Source: Aquila chrysaetos chrysaetos
Taxonomy: Eukaryota; Chordata; Aves; Accipitriformes; Accipitridae
DNA: 64,000 nucleotides
Assembly: GCF_900496995.4 (NCBI RefSeq)
Contig: NW_024470387.1
Span: forward strand, 182,162 to 246,161
Direction of reading: 5' to 3'
Below the pieces are notes generated by a model that searched no databases, had not been told where the DNA came from, and was given only the letters and a program-made list of their open reading frames with translations. The translations under genes and the position numbers were made by a program. Position 1 is the first letter of the stretch; the number at the start of each line of letters is the position of its first letter. Positions 1 to 15,000 of this stretch are shown one piece after another.

Positions 1-3000
1 ATGTCTACCAAAATATTGGATCGTTTCAGTTGTCAGAAGGACTAGCAACAATATTCTGCAAAATACTTGCAGCTGTAAAATCAACATGTCCCACTTGCTA
101 TAAAAAATTAGAGCAAAACTCTAAGAAAACAAGAAGCCAGGAAAAGCAAGATTCACCATTTGAATAGAAAGGTTCCTGCTCGGCAATTTTAAAACCAATC
201 ACTATCCTTTTTATCCATCCTGGTTTATGTTTGCCAGTTTCCTGGCCAGTCTGGTAGCCATGGGCAGCTGCAGCCCAGGTAAGATCTATCGGTATGTTAA
301 ACACCATGAGCTGGAAATTGAAGCCGCACTGCTGTGGGTAGCACCTGCCCGGAGTAGGGCATGGCTCCCCAGGCACACACGCTGCCCCAGGGATAAGGGA
401 CCTTACGCTTGTACTAACAGTTAAATGATGGTGGAAAATCCATACCATGAGTGTTCACGCACAACTTCAACATGTGTTGGCTAAGGTTAAAACACAGAAT
501 GTGCTTACAGAGGAAATAAGGAAGCAAGATTATGAACTGAAGGTATCGGACTTGTACCAGCACAGTGTTGTTTCCGGCCGATTTGATAAATAATGTACCT
601 AGTTAACAGAAAGCAGGCAGGTTTACTGCTAATTCATAAGGTAAAAGTGTCACGCTGTCTTCCTGCAGCTAAGTTCAGCTCCAGTCCTGCAAACCCTTTT
701 TCAAATCGTGGTATTTTGATTTTTGTTATTTTAAGGATGACACGTCCCATCTTAGGCTCAGCTTGCACTGGTGACTTCCCAAATCACAAAACTGGGATGT
801 GTCTCAGGTAAACTCCTGGAGATGCTCGCGGCCACCCTCTCGCAGCTGCACTGCCAGGAGAGGAGCGCGGACGGTGAAGCAGGACAAAACCACGCGTGCC
901 AGCAGCAGCATGCAGAGCAGACGCTCACGACCAAGGAGGCAGCTGGCAGCAGAACTGGCAGACAAAAGCCCAGGGACACGTTTCAGGAGGAGCAGAGCAC
1001 GACTTGCAGGAACCAGCCTCTCAGCTGCATTGAGTGGGACAAGACAAGAGGCTCAGAGCACAGAGGTAACCCAGCCAGGCTTTCACCTTACAAGTGATTT
1101 CGTTTTTATTTTTCTATAGCATCAGTCTGTAGAGCGGTAGTAAATAAACTGGCCTCAAAAATCAACTACTTCACCGTTTCTGCTGCAGCAACATCATGTT
1201 TGGTGTTGTGGGCTGCGCATGGGCGTCTGGGGAACACTTTCTGCAGAGCACTCGCATGGGAGCTGAGGGAGAGCTTGTCTTCCTCGCTTCATTTCCAAAG
1301 AGTAATCCGAGTAAAAGCACATACTAACAGGAACCAAAACACCTAGATTTTTAAGCAATCAGATACAGGATACAGCATGGCTCCACATTACAGCTTTTCT
1401 GACAGCAAAGCCAATTTACGAGGCTCCTGACCTTCTCCACAGCTTCTCACCCATTCTCCATCATGGATGACCAGCCTCCCCAGTGTGCTGCCCCAACTGA
1501 TTTTAAAAACACCATCTCATGAGCAGGTTTCGATGTGGCTGCAGACAGACACCTGCAGACAGATGCCCACCACAAGGAAGGGACAGCCAGCAGAGCTGGA
1601 GGTGAACAGTCTTGTAAGCCAGATTTGCCAGTTTGGGGCAATTACCAGTGGAGCCACAGCAGAAGAGCCCACCACCAGCCTCTCAGTGCCACTTTCCTCC
1701 TCACTGGCAGTCGCATAAATTCTCCAGGGAAGAAAAACTGGGACTTCACATGGAAAAAGAACTTCCTGATTTTTTTTAAACCACAAAAGCTCTTCGGGGC
1801 CTGTTTCACAAATTATGAAGCAGAGATGCATAATAAAGCAAGCAGCACATCTTTGTTCCTTGCAAAACCATCTCCAGAGACCATCTCCTAAGAATTAGCA
1901 GCAGAGTCAAACGAATGAATCACCCCATCAGCCTGTTTGGAAGTTCCACCACATTTCACTTGCAATATGCTCCAGCACCGATTTTCTGCCACAGTGACTC
2001 CTTTCCATGCAGTTGTTTAAGAGAAAGAAAAGACCTTTTCCCCGCATCAAACCGCCCTGAGATTGCAGCAAACTACCCAATTAGTGCAACAGAAAGAAAA
2101 TAACACCAGACTTTACTGAAAAGGAGAGTAAAACCATCATGCAGCTCAGCGCCTGGCAAGCCCTTCACACCCTAGCCGTCCTGGCACCAGAAAGCCTCTG
2201 CTCTGCAGTCAAGCAACTGGAAAAATCAAAATGCAGGTAAAAGCCTCCAAGATGTGCAATTTTCCCGACTATAAATAGATACCCAGTGCAGGATTCTTCT
2301 CTGTAGTGGTATGAAAGGGTAGACCAAAATAATTTACATTACCACAGCAAAACAGAAAATTATGCAAATTACTGTAAATCTGTTGAGTAGTCTGAAAAAA
2401 TTGCCAACTCAGGTAGTGTCCCCTTTTAAAGATTCATTTAAATGAGTTCTAGCATTTTCATTAGCAAATAAGACAGAGGGCTTCGTATTTCTTCTCTACG
2501 TACTCAGTCACACAGGCAAAGCATTTGAAGGTTACTTTTTACATGGTAAAACAACTGAAAATCCCCTAGGAGCCACAAAACCCCAATTTTTTCTCTGGAG
2601 GCACCCACGGACAGCCAGGAGAAGGGGCTGCAGGTATTTTCTATCCTTTATTTTGGGCACCTGTCCATCCCTCCCAGGCAATCCAGCCCCTGCTCACCCT
2701 GGGGTGGTAGTGCCGTACACCAGTGAGCGTGGCCACCCCGGTGCCTGCAGGTGAGCTCAGCCCTCCGGGTCATCTCCACTGGCAGAGACCCGAGCTGGGT
2801 AAATAAATGGCTTTTGGTACGCACTGGCAGGTAATTTATGGCTGCAGCATTAGGTTCAGACTAAGCCTCCAAGTCATAAACATAAAATCTCTGGGGGTGT
2901 TGACCTAAAAATATAAAAACACACATATATAGATAGCTGTCCCAGCTGCTGTGTTCCAGTAAATCCCAAAAGGCACTTAGCTGCAATGAGCACGATGTGT

Positions 3001-6000
3001 CCAGTCCAGGACAAAGAACACTTTTTCCATTGTACTGCCTGCTCCTGCAGTGTGTCCGCTGGCTTTGGCACATTGCTGTGTTTCTGTCCCAGGAACAACA
3101 GAACTTCACCCAAAGCTGCTGGTCAATAAAACCATGCAAATTCAGCCTTTGGCATCCGTTCCCATCTCTAATATTTGCACACTTCAGAAAGAGAGAACTG
3201 ATGTCTGCAAAGCACTACTGAAACACTGCATCAGTCAAAAACAACGCCCAAACTAGCTTTAGCTTCTTCTTAGCTCCTTTCCCTCACTTACCTCCTTCTT
3301 TCCCAGCAAAGCCCTGCCCAGACCAAAGAGAGCACCTCCCTGCAGACACTGCTCATATCCCAATGGGGCAAGAGCATTTGTAAAGCAATGCTACGCTCTC
3401 ACCTACCCAAGTGGGGCCAGCAGCAAAAAGGGCACAGTACGGACTTCACCAGGTCTGTAGAAGCCCGGCTGGGACCTCAGCTGCCCAGCAGTCCACGCAC
3501 AACACCTCTGCTGCTAACAGTGCCCACGTTCACCGGATTTAAAGCCAGCGGTGCCGGCATCCACAGTCCCACTGGCAGCGTGGACACGCTCCCTCGACTG
3601 AGCAGAGCAACGGCCGGCCACCTGTGCTGAGGCCAGGGACGGGGCTGGAGAGGCTCGTGAAGAGACGGAGCTGACGGATCCATGTGCATTTCCATACGCC
3701 AGGAAAGACGTGAGCATGCAACCCAAAACTCCACCCAAGTCCTGGCTGTCAGGCTTAGGGAGGGCTGCAGCCCCCTGCGCTCCACAAGCCACTGTCCACC
3801 TCCAGGTAATAGATTTATTTACCAATATTTCATCTCCAGATAATGGATTTTGTTAACAATAGCAACATCTCAAAGAAGTTTTGTCTTGGTTTGCCTCGTG
3901 ACTCCCCTCAGCCTATATGAACATGGGTCAGTCTCAGGGTTTATTTGTCACTCAGGTCATTAGTTAGATGTTATAATTAACACAGCAGCCAATTAGTAAC
4001 ATATGGGTATGCATCACCACAAGAAAGTAATAAAACAAGTCATTAACATCTTTCTCGCATGTCGGCGATCTCATTAGTGCTGAATGAGGAAAGTTAATGC
4101 AATTAAATCTGCCAAAAGTAGATACCTATGTTTTCAGTCTCAAATATAAAATTATTATAATTCTGTAAATCTATCAAAAAAGGTTTCATTCTAAAAAACA
4201 GAAAGCTTATTAATTCCATGGTATGCTTGTGCTGTGTCCTCCCTTCCCAAGAAAGCCCGTAATTTGTAACATCAGCAAAAAAGCATTTCAGAATAACTTT
4301 TTCCAAACACACTTTGCTTACAACGTCTCGCCAAGGAACTTTCAGAGTAGTGTCCTGCCCCAGACAGTGTCCTGCCCTAACCCTATTCCCCAATTCCACT
4401 TCCTAAGTGGGACCTCACTATTCACAAAATGGAGAGGTTACAAATCACACTTCAAAAGTCCAGAAGCTCCTTCTCCACTGGCACATTGTGATTTTGGGGA
4501 ATCTAGAAGATAACTTCTACCAATACAAAACTCATCCCAAATAAAATGGCAACAATAAGACTGATTATAAAGAAAAATTCATAAGCTGCATATCCACCAG
4601 AGCAAGGATTTCCTAATGTAAGTTACTGCTCAGCCCCACTTGAGAAAAAAAAACAAAAAAATAAATTTTCCAAGAATAGTTAGAGAAGTTAACGGCTGCG
4701 GGGCGTTTGAGAACAGAGCCCTACCTGTAAAATAAGGCACAATCATCACTGGGGAGAAGGAAATTCCTGGACAGGCACATGCAAGGCACGCAGCCTGGCT
4801 TCTGCAAAGCCACATGCACGCAACACATGGATCAGTGCAGCTCCCTGAAACTTTCTGTAGGAAACATCCGCCGGGTCAAACATGCTTCCACCCCACAGAA
4901 AGCTCCCAAACAGACAACCAGTGTGAGCCCCGGCTGGGCAGGGGGTTGATGGGGATCCGGAGGGTATGGGCAATGCACGGTACCTGCCTCTGATGTGCTC
5001 TTCCTCCTCCTCCTCCTCCTCAGCAGGAGCCAGCAAGCTCCCCCAGGCAGCTGGGCAGCCCGAAGCGAGCAAGTGGCCCCTGCACAAGAGCACCTCGGCC
5101 TCCCGCCTCCTATGAGCAGTTTTTACAAGTTTTATGATCTTCTCCAAATAAATAAATAAATACATCAGGGTGTAGAGCCCACGCTCACCCATCCTTATGC
5201 GGTCAACTTGATGCAATGATGAAACATCTTTCCATCACTCAGTGGTCACATAAAAGGCCCTTCTGCAGTAACAGAGGGAGTTCTGCTGGGTCAACAGGGT
5301 GGATGTGGTGCTACCTGGAAAAAAATGGTCTGTTTCTCTACTTTACAACACCTGTGAAGGTACGCAAGTATTCTGTACTCCCTGAACCTGCTGGGATACA
5401 GCATGAGGGGTAGAAAAGGACTTCAAGGGGCTCAGCAAGGTCCACTCCAGAGCTTTGCACCACGGCTTCAGCTTCCCAGGACCCACCAGAAACTGGACCA
5501 TCCCAAGTCCATCCGCCTCCCAGTGGGAAGGACAGACTACCGCCCATCTAGGAGCAGAGGAGTTCAGAACAGACACCATGGTAGGATGACAGTTACGGTC
5601 ACGGCCATTACAAAGGGAACAAATGGAACACTTGCCCCAACTCACATCAACACCGAAACACCTCCTACTCCTGGGAAGGGCTCTTTGCATGGCCACAGAG
5701 TTCAAGCAGAAAGGCCAAGCCTACCGAGTATAATGCCATCACAGCATGCTCCCACAAAACGTCCACAGACCCTTTACCCACAGGTCTTTTTTTACGGCAG
5801 GATCTCAACCATCGTTCCACAAGATCATTAATGTCACACCAGGGCCTCCACCTGCTTCTCCCAGCACTGCTCGCTGCAGTTCAAACTGAGAAGCACCACG
5901 CTCCTCAGCACCAAAGCAGATCTCACACCAACTGCCCCACTCAGCCCGTTCAATACACGTGATTGCTGCAATATCATTCTCAAATTCAGTAACTCTTCTT

Positions 6001-9000
6001 GAGCTTAACATCAAGCTATGCCTCTGAAGAGCACAGATAACATGGAGGTAGTGCCGTACGTTCTACAAGTAAGTCTGGCCAATACAGAAACCTATCAAAA
6101 CTTACATCCTGAAGGTCCATTTGTCAATCAGCACTAATTTTAATAGAAATGTTTCCTGAATCCTTAACATTCAGGAAAGAAGGGAGAGCACAGAATAAGC
6201 CTCTAACATACTCATGCCCTTAAGACAAGGCGATGGCTCTCTAACTTTTGTTTCTAACCAGAAATAAGACAGTAGAACAAGTTGCACTTCTCCAAAGCAA
6301 GGATGATAGTTCACACCGTTCACCAACATCTCCATGTTCTTAAGGTCAGGAGCTCACCATGCTCTTCCCCCAGTGCTGAGGAGCACAGTTTGGGTAACAC
6401 ACACGCCTTTGCTCTGACCAAAACTGTAAGCAGCAACTCGGACCCAGAGCTGCAAAGAGCCCGGTCAGCCATGGGTCCAGCTCCCCGGCCAGGGATCGCT
6501 GCTGTCCCTGCCTCAGGGCAACGCACCAGGATCAACATTTTCTTCTTCTTGTGTTGCAGCTTGCCGTGACCCGCACTGCTGTCAGTATGTCGGACTGAAG
6601 CAAGGATCAAGCTGACTCCTCCGATGACTCTGTCTTGCCTCAGCTTTCCAGTGTTGTTGGACGAGCCAGGGTCTAACCTGCCTGGCTAAACCAGAGACTG
6701 GTATTCTCATGAAGACTCAAACAATGCGATGACCACAATTTCAGATTTTAAAAGGAGAGAAACTGTCCAAGCTAGAAATAGTGCATTCCCATCTACCTTC
6801 CCAGCCGGATGACTGTGGACTGGGGACCCGATGGCCTTCCCGAGCAGAGGTGGAAGGGTAGAGCCAGGTCAGTGGTGGGCCAGGGAGGCTGGTGCCCGCC
6901 TGCAGCTGTTCCTCTCAGCTGTGGTCGCGATCCCTTGCCAGCTGCAGAGGAAGGAGGCAGGGGTGAGAGATACAGCAAACTTGGGGACGGTCATCCTTGG
7001 GGACACCAGGGCACAACAGCCCAACGTAGCAGCTGGTGACACAACCCAGAACTTCCTCGGGTCTCCAGACACGATACGACGCGCCGGCTCCTCAGTGATC
7101 TCTGCCTAAGAGCCAGAGCGTGTCTCAAGAGCTGCACCTCACACACCGCAGGGTCTGCCCTCAGCTCTGGCGGGCTCCGTCTCCAGGAAAACCAAAAGAC
7201 GGAACTTCAGGTGGGGCTGAGTTTTGGGAACTCCTCCCCTGCCACCAGTGACCAAAAGGTCATCTTCTGCCAGTGCCAAATGAACAAGGGAGGTATGAGC
7301 ATCCTCTCCGGTCACACCAGCCTTTCCAGCAGGACACACCAGTGCTCTGGGTACCCAAATTCTGGGCACAGAGAGCAAGGTGGTGATACACCGATGGCAA
7401 ATAAAGAGGACAGAGGAACACAGAGCTGTAGGAAGCTCCCACGGATGCCAGCCCACGGGGGGAGAGAAGGGGTATGCACACAAGGCCAGAGAGTCACCCC
7501 CCTGGGGCCACTCAACCGCTGACAGACTCTCCATTAGGCAGGAGCCCTTGGGAGATCTGTGCGAGCATCAGTGTGGACAATTCATAACAGCTCAATCACC
7601 ACTCCCATGCAGCGATGGTCTAAAGGGTGAATAAGCTGCTAAATTACGTTAAATGAGAAATTAGTGTACTCTGATAGCAGAGGCAGCATTCTGTCACCCC
7701 AGTCTCCCAAACCTACACCGCAGGGTATCAACGGTCAACTCGGGATGCAGGGGAGGCGGTGGGGATTGGGCAGCCGGAGAAGCAACCAGGAACACTGACC
7801 CACAGGAGCAGCCATCACCGCCCGTGCGGCACCAGGCCGGTCTGCGGCAGGACAGTCCCTAGGCAGGTGGCTTGGAGGAAGCCATCATGCTTGGAGGAGC
7901 ACATTGCACAGCCCTGGAGGAGCTCCTCGTCCCACTCACTGGACAGGCAGGGACAGGGCTGGAGAAGAAACCTCCTCCAGGTGAGGAGCGAGCCATGTGG
8001 GCTGCGCTTCGACTGCCCACCTGCTCCATTAATGGAAGACCTTGCTCCGCACAACTGCCTACCTGGCACCACTCAGAAATACGTTTTCCCATTTTTACCT
8101 CTGTCTAAAGTATTACACACATTTACAGACCATTTCCTTAGTTCTTTGAAGATACTGGTTATTAGTCACTGAAAAATGGATGCAATTCCAAGTGACTTGA
8201 CTTGTGATTTGAGCATGATTTGGGTCACTACTGTGTTTCATCCAAGCATGATGGTTTCAGTGTTTTGCTCCACTATAGCGGATAACCCAAGGAATATTTA
8301 TTGTATTCCTTCCAGAAGCCAGACTCACATCATTATGCCGGCACACAGGGACGCCTCCCTCTGTGCAGATATGACTAATTGAACCTCAAACTGTCATTCA
8401 AAGTACAGATCAAAAGTTTCAACCAAACCTTGAACACAGCAACCACCTCTGAAAAGCCCCATGACAAGATTCATGACCACAGGTTAAAATGCTCTTAGCC
8501 TCAAATTCAAGACGTGACCCAACACGGCTGGAATAAGGAGAGACTTGGAAAGAATTCTAGTTTCTGTTAAGCCTAGTTATTACCAGGTAGTGTGTGATGC
8601 TGCCATACTGTCCCTTTTGAAAGGAGGGGATTACCCCAGGATTAAGAGCAGACCCGTCACCCGGTGACACAGTGGGGGTGGCTGCTGTCTCACCCAGCAA
8701 AAGCTGGAGCGGCGCGGGTCTGCCCCTGTCAGACTTGCAGATGAGCCAGCAAGGCGTCACCAGGATGAAGCCCCCACTGTGCAAACACTGCCATGGTACT
8801 GGATTCATTCTGCTCAAATCTGGGGAGCAAGAAGTCAAATGCAGACGGTTCATGTGTTTCTGACGGCAATGACACCAGCCACAGCACTGGTGTATGACCA
8901 CACGTCCCTATAACCCTCGTACAGACACTGCCAGGACAGCCGGTTGCTCCAGCCCAGCCGGAAGGTCTGGCGCAGCTTCGGTCCCCATGGTACCGATTTC

Positions 9001-12000
9001 AAAATGCAATTTGAGTAAAACGCAGATAAGCCTGCTCACATCCAGGAGACACAGCTGCCGTCCTGCCTGACCGAAATTCAATGCAGTTATCAGGACAGAA
9101 CTGCCAAGACTCAGTTTGAAATTTCACCTCCTTCGCCCCACTCCCCCCCACTGAAAACAGCAACATTTAGCAAACACACAGCCTGGGAAGCTCAAGCAGT
9201 CTGCCTTCTTACGCCTGCAGACATCATTTCCCAGCCCAGGGGTGTGCTCCGCAGCCGCATCCCTGCACGGAAACACACTTTGACCTGCACAGGGTGGATA
9301 AAGCAACTTTCCAGCCGCACGCTATCGCCGGCAGCCCCAAGCCTTTTTCTGAATGGCAGCTGCTCCGTTCAGCAGCCTGTGACTACGCAAGCAAATTGTT
9401 TCGGCCAGAGACCAAATCACACATGCACGCCCCACCGGCGACGGGAGGCCCTGGGCTCCGTGCTCTTGCACAACGCCCTTGCCTGCGCAGGCAGAGCAGT
9501 CGCAGGTCACGCTCCTCCACGGGGGTTTTTTCGGGAAGCCCCCGGGCTGGACACGAACCTGGTGTAAGGCAGGCGGTGGGAAGGGGTCGGCCCTCCCCAG
9601 CTCTGCCAAAGTGCAGCCCTCCCACCCCTGCAACCGGCCTTGGAGTTACAAAGCACTCTGCCAAGTTGGCAAGCACCGAGTAACAGAGACGCCGAAAATG
9701 CGCTGCCCAGTCCCCAAAACAGCAAGTGTCTGGGACACAATGTCACCACGCCGGCGAGGAAGAACAAAACGACAAAGAAAGAAGCTCCAAAGAAAGGCCT
9801 CGCTGTAGGGCCGGTGCCCGGCTCCGGTTCTGCTGCCCACCGCACAGCCCAGGGTTAACTGCAATACGGTAAAACCTGGAAATGATTTTCAGGCACTCGG
9901 AAGCTCAGTATCTCACCATGAACCTGGAAAATAAGCAAAGAGGAAGGAAAAACACGATGCAGAAAGGAAAACAACCCCGAATCTTTGTGATGAAAAGCCC
10001 TAGAAAGATTCTGTCATCACCGGAGGCTCAGCTGATGCCTCGTTGCATTATCAGTGATAATTAACAGCAAAAGCAGACTAACTTAAATCAAAAGGACACG
10101 GCCACTAATATAATTCAGACTATTTATCCACCCACCGTACATCATAACAGATATTGTTAGTGATGAAGATATCAATTTCCAGAAACATGAAAGCACAGGA
10201 AACACAATCTAGATTTCAGTATAAAAACAGATATATTTTTCATTGCAACAGATAGCATTAAGATACATTACAATATTATCTAACAGCATAGCCGGGAGTT
10301 TGTAAATAAGTTTCCCTCCCCCCAACTTACCCGGCTGTATGTGTGTCTCTTGCTCTGGGCCATGCTGCCGTTGGCTTCTCTCTTTATTTTAAAGATTAAT
10401 TATTTTTAGATAATGGTCTCAGTTCATGGCCAGCGGTAAGTCAGCAGAGGTTTTTCACGTTTCAGCCGATCTAACCATCGCTGTGTCCCCCTGGCGAGGC
10501 TCTGCTGGGTCGCACAGAAAGGGGAAAAAGCCCTTCTCTGGCAGAGGATTCTTTAATACAGGGATATACAAAAATCCAGCCCAGCTGATGGAGACTACTC
10601 TGCGCTAGTGCTGCTCCAGACTTGTCACCGGCGCTGCCAGCTCGCTGGGTCCTAACGCTACCCGGCTCCTGGTAGAGCCGCAGGAGGAAAGGCAGCCAGC
10701 CTCGGCTCAGCCACGGTAAGGCCCCGGCACGGCCGCTGGCACAGCCGCCGCTCGCCCACCCGCGCCGGGGCACCGGGAAGGACAAAGCCTCCTCCTGCCT
10801 GTCCTGCTGTGCAGGCAGCACCCGCTGCTGGGTGCTGGGCAGGGGCCACCCTAATTTCCTCCAGCCTGGAGCCGACCAAGACACGTCTGGACACCACCAC
10901 AGGAGCGCTCGGCGTGCCTCCCGCCCCCCTTGCCAATTGCCAAGGTTTGTCCCCATCAGCCATACCTTGCTCTTCCCGCCTGCCCTGACACCGCATCCCT
11001 CCATGGCAAAGTTTGAGGGAAAATAACACCATGATGCAGGTTCTCTCCCCAACACCCCCTGGCCGTGTACGGCACCCCGGCACCACCCGGTAAAGGTGTG
11101 CACGCAACCACAGCGCAGGCAGATGGGAGGCATGGAGACCAAACAGTTAATCGTGGGGCATTTTTTAAAATCAATAATTGTTCTTTCCCTGATTGATCTG
11201 AATAGATGTCTAATTGAAGTCATCAGCCCCTCTTCTCAGAGCTGTCTGCAGCGTTAATTGCTGCCTGTGAAATGGCAAGCAAGGCTAACGGAGGGGCTTT
11301 GGCAAGCCACCATGCCCAGCCACCTCGTGCTGCAGCTTCCTCCACAGCTGCAAGACACCAGCACCCACCAGCAGCCTGGGACCCTGCGCCCAGCCGTCCC
11401 CCCCTGGGACACCAACACATGCGGCCGTCTCCAAAACAGGGGTCGCACCATGAATTTTTATGACTGTTTGCATCCTATTTTAGCACCTGACTGCAGTGAC
11501 CATAACAAAGGCAATGAACTACCTGAAGGGAAAACCCAATGTCATCAGAAAGTTTTTAAGAGGGTGAAGAGGAACCTGCTCAGAAAGTTCTTGATAGGTC
11601 AATATGGGGGCTGAATTTTTCGGAATCCTTGTATTAATGAACATATCCTCTGATCCCTTGTTTCCTGCACTGCTGCAGATGACTCCTAACTATTCTATGA
11701 AAGGCAAGTAAGAAATGCAAGCTTCACATCAGTTATCTTGATGCCAGTACCTGCGCTGAAACTTTGCTTTAGGAACCAGGCAGAAAAGTTTGAAAACCAC
11801 AGACACACACCAAAAAGGCAGAGCATGGCACTGAACAGGGGGTGGCACATTCAGATAGAGGAAGACCAGAACATCTCACAGAATGAAGCAGGTGGTCTTC
11901 AAGGATACAGCAATCGCATTCAAAGGAATGAACTTTAAAAGACATACGACAGGGATGAACAACAAAAACTTAGCTAGAAACTAGGACTTTATCACAGGAA

Positions 12001-15000
12001 CAACCAAGAACTCAACCAGAGCAACCCCAGACACTCACTGACCACCACAGCTACAAACTGCCCACGGTGAGCAAACAGAAAGATAACCACACCTGCCAGG
12101 CAAACGGGGAGAGGCACTCCCCGCCAGATGGGAAAACCCTGCCACTGCTCCAGGAGCTCCACAACACCACTCTGAAAAGCTACAGAGTTTTGTCAAAGCA
12201 CAATTATATTTCTCATGCAAAGCAAAGGTTAAATTATCCATTGGAGAAGCACACTGCAGTCAACAGACCTACTCCACGTTACTCCAGACGGCCAGCACAA
12301 AAGGGAAGTTAAAACCTGTTCGTCACTTCCTAAGTCTCTGAGAAAGTTACAAAAAGGCACGAGTGTCTTCCCGCTCCCTTCAACTCTGTCAGCTCTAGGA
12401 GAGATCAAGGACATTAGATGCCAAAACCTGCATTATTTGAAGAAAACCCAAGTCAAACACAACCAAAACTAGTCGAACACAATGAAATTATGAAAAACTG
12501 AGACTAGCATCAGCTCAGCTAGCCCTGCACCCATGCGGCTGAGCCAGTGCAGCAGGAGGAACCCGAACTCCAGCCTCTCTCAGCCTTCCCACACATTGTA
12601 AATACTTTTGCATCTGCACAACCTGTCAGGCGAAGCTTCCCAAAGCACTGCATGAAAACCTCCACTCTGGAGAAGGACAGGCCAAACCACAGTGATCACC
12701 AGAAGAGAGGAATGCAAGGCAACACCAAAGAGGGCTGGAAAGAGCAGATAGTGATGTGTTGGCTGGTCAGAAACAGACAGTTTGTCCCAGATCAGGTCAC
12801 TCTGTCCTTCTCTACTGACCGCAGTATGACCAAAGCCGACCACTTTGGGAGGAGGATCACGGTACTCCCCCTGCACTGATCCATAAACAAAACAAAGGAG
12901 GGGTGGGAGGCATCGCTGCTGCAGCCCCCGGCAGCGAAGATGGTTTTGGAGCATGTGGGGTCTCCTGTTCACATCCAACAAATCCAACAGCTGTGGGACA
13001 AAGAAACCCCCAGGCTAAAAACACCCCTTCTGTCAAATCTCCCTCCTTCCTCTACAAGGACTGTGCACGCTCCCTACTCTGCTCAGGCTCACAAGACTAG
13101 GACTCTTGTGGTCCCTCTGTAGTAAGTATTAAACCAAAATTTTTCCCTTTGAGAAAATCTGTCAAGTGCTGCTTTTAACCACAGAGGGAAGTACCACCTC
13201 CAGCTTCGGAAGTCTCCAGCAACTCACTGCAAGAATCTGGGAGGTTACATTAGAGGAAACATCACCATATTTCACCTTTTCCTAATATTCTTCTCCTCTG
13301 TAGCCACTACTGACCACTGTTAAGACAGGCTCCTGGCCAAGATGGGCTTTTGCTCTGACCCAGAACAGACACTGTGCCGTGCTCTTCTCTAGCACGAACT
13401 ACATCCACTCCATTTATTGTATTTTTTCTCCTTTTTAGCCAAGGTCCACTGGATTTTACCAATGAGGGAGCTATCTATCTACAGGCTGCATCTCTGCAGA
13501 ACCAGGCAAGCCCTGAGCACTTCCCTCAGACTGGGAAATGCAGCAGCACACTTCCAAGTCTCCAGGAGAGTGGAAATCTGGTACGTGCCTGACCACAGAA
13601 CCCTGCACACAGCTCAGCTTCAGTCCTGGCTCAGGAGCAGAGGCTGCCACTTGTCTGCCCCGGAGCAACAGCAGCAAACTAGCTCGAGATCGGACATTGG
13701 CAGGGTAACTCAGAGCTGCACCCCCGAAATGGAAGAGAAACCCGTTACTGGTGTTGGGGATGGGAAGAGCCCCGGGGGAAGCGCTGATTCAGGCTGCTTT
13801 CATACATGTAGTTTAATATAAGAGGAAAAAAAAGGTTCTTGTGATCAAGGTGCGGGACAGACTCAGGAAATCTGGAATCTAAATACTAAAGTTTTTTCTG
13901 TTTTCCTGTGTGACCTGGGCCTCCGAGGCTGGGGCAGAGCCAGAGAAACAGCTGGCTGCAGCACGAGATGTATGAGAACTGTGGACACAGCCCTTGGCTG
14001 AACAGAGGACATGGCTGTCTTGCACAAATATATGAAGGGTGCTAACCCCAGCAGAGCGACAGTGGTGTTAATATTTGAAGGAGAGGCTGGAACGACAAGC
14101 AGGGACATGAAGTTAAAGAAACCCTTCCTCTAAGTACGAAGGAAACTGGGAAACAGCCACAGAATGTCAGAGGGACTTCAGAAAGTGCAGAAGGATGAAT
14201 GGTCCTGTAGCAGCCTGGGAACGGGTGATGTGGAACACTTCCCCCTCTCAAGGGACGGGAACTTACCACTGTTCTTCCCACAGAGCCCTAGGAATAACAG
14301 GACATACGCTGAAACAAGAAAAATACTACTCAATATCAGGAAGGCTTTCCTCCCAGCAAGACCAGCTGTAGCTAAAAGAGTATTTTTCCCTTTAAAAAGA
14401 AAACGGCAAATGCTACACAACTAATCTCTCCCTCCTCCCCAGTCCTAGTTTTCCATGTTAAACCTGAAGCGCAAGGGAGTTTTTCCCACATAAACACACA
14501 AATTTTCCCCCGAAGCATCCCGACAGAGCCCGCTCTACCAGTCAGCTCAGCAGCCAGTACCCTAATGACTGACAATGAACTGGCAGGTGGTGGGGCACTG
14601 CAGACCCACCTGGGCTTCCACTACTGGCATCAATGAACGAGCTTATATCAAATTGCCCAGTTTCCCCTCAGTGTCACCCACAAACACAGCAGCGATGGAA
14701 ATCAAACCTGGGTGAATGAAGCAACACAAAGGAGTATGCAGTGAAGGTATTTCCAGTAAGAACACATACTGAGTTTCTAATATCCAATTAGGGACTCGTT
14801 ACAGTTTCATTGGAAAGCTAAAAACAGTTTTGCATAACTTGAAAACATTTTACATTTAAAACAAGCCTACGATTAACCCCAAGAGGGACAATAAGTTCGC
14901 AGCAATTTTAAGCCTCTGCAGTCTATACAAAAGCTACCAACAAAGAAAGGGGAAGAAGCCTCAATTTCAGGTCACTTAAAGCTAAATTAAAATATTAGAG

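Noticed and set aside
4746-5216. 156-codon minus-strand frame with an eight-Glu run
   Set aside because: The Glu run is a TCC triplet repeat on the plus strand; no other protein feature or splice context supports it.
8672-8863. Short plus-strand frame with CKHCHGTGF and a later Cys, resembling a zinc-ribbon exon
   Set aside because: There is only one Cys pair with no partner exon, no convincing splice sites on both sides, and it lies in gene-empty DNA. Probably chance.
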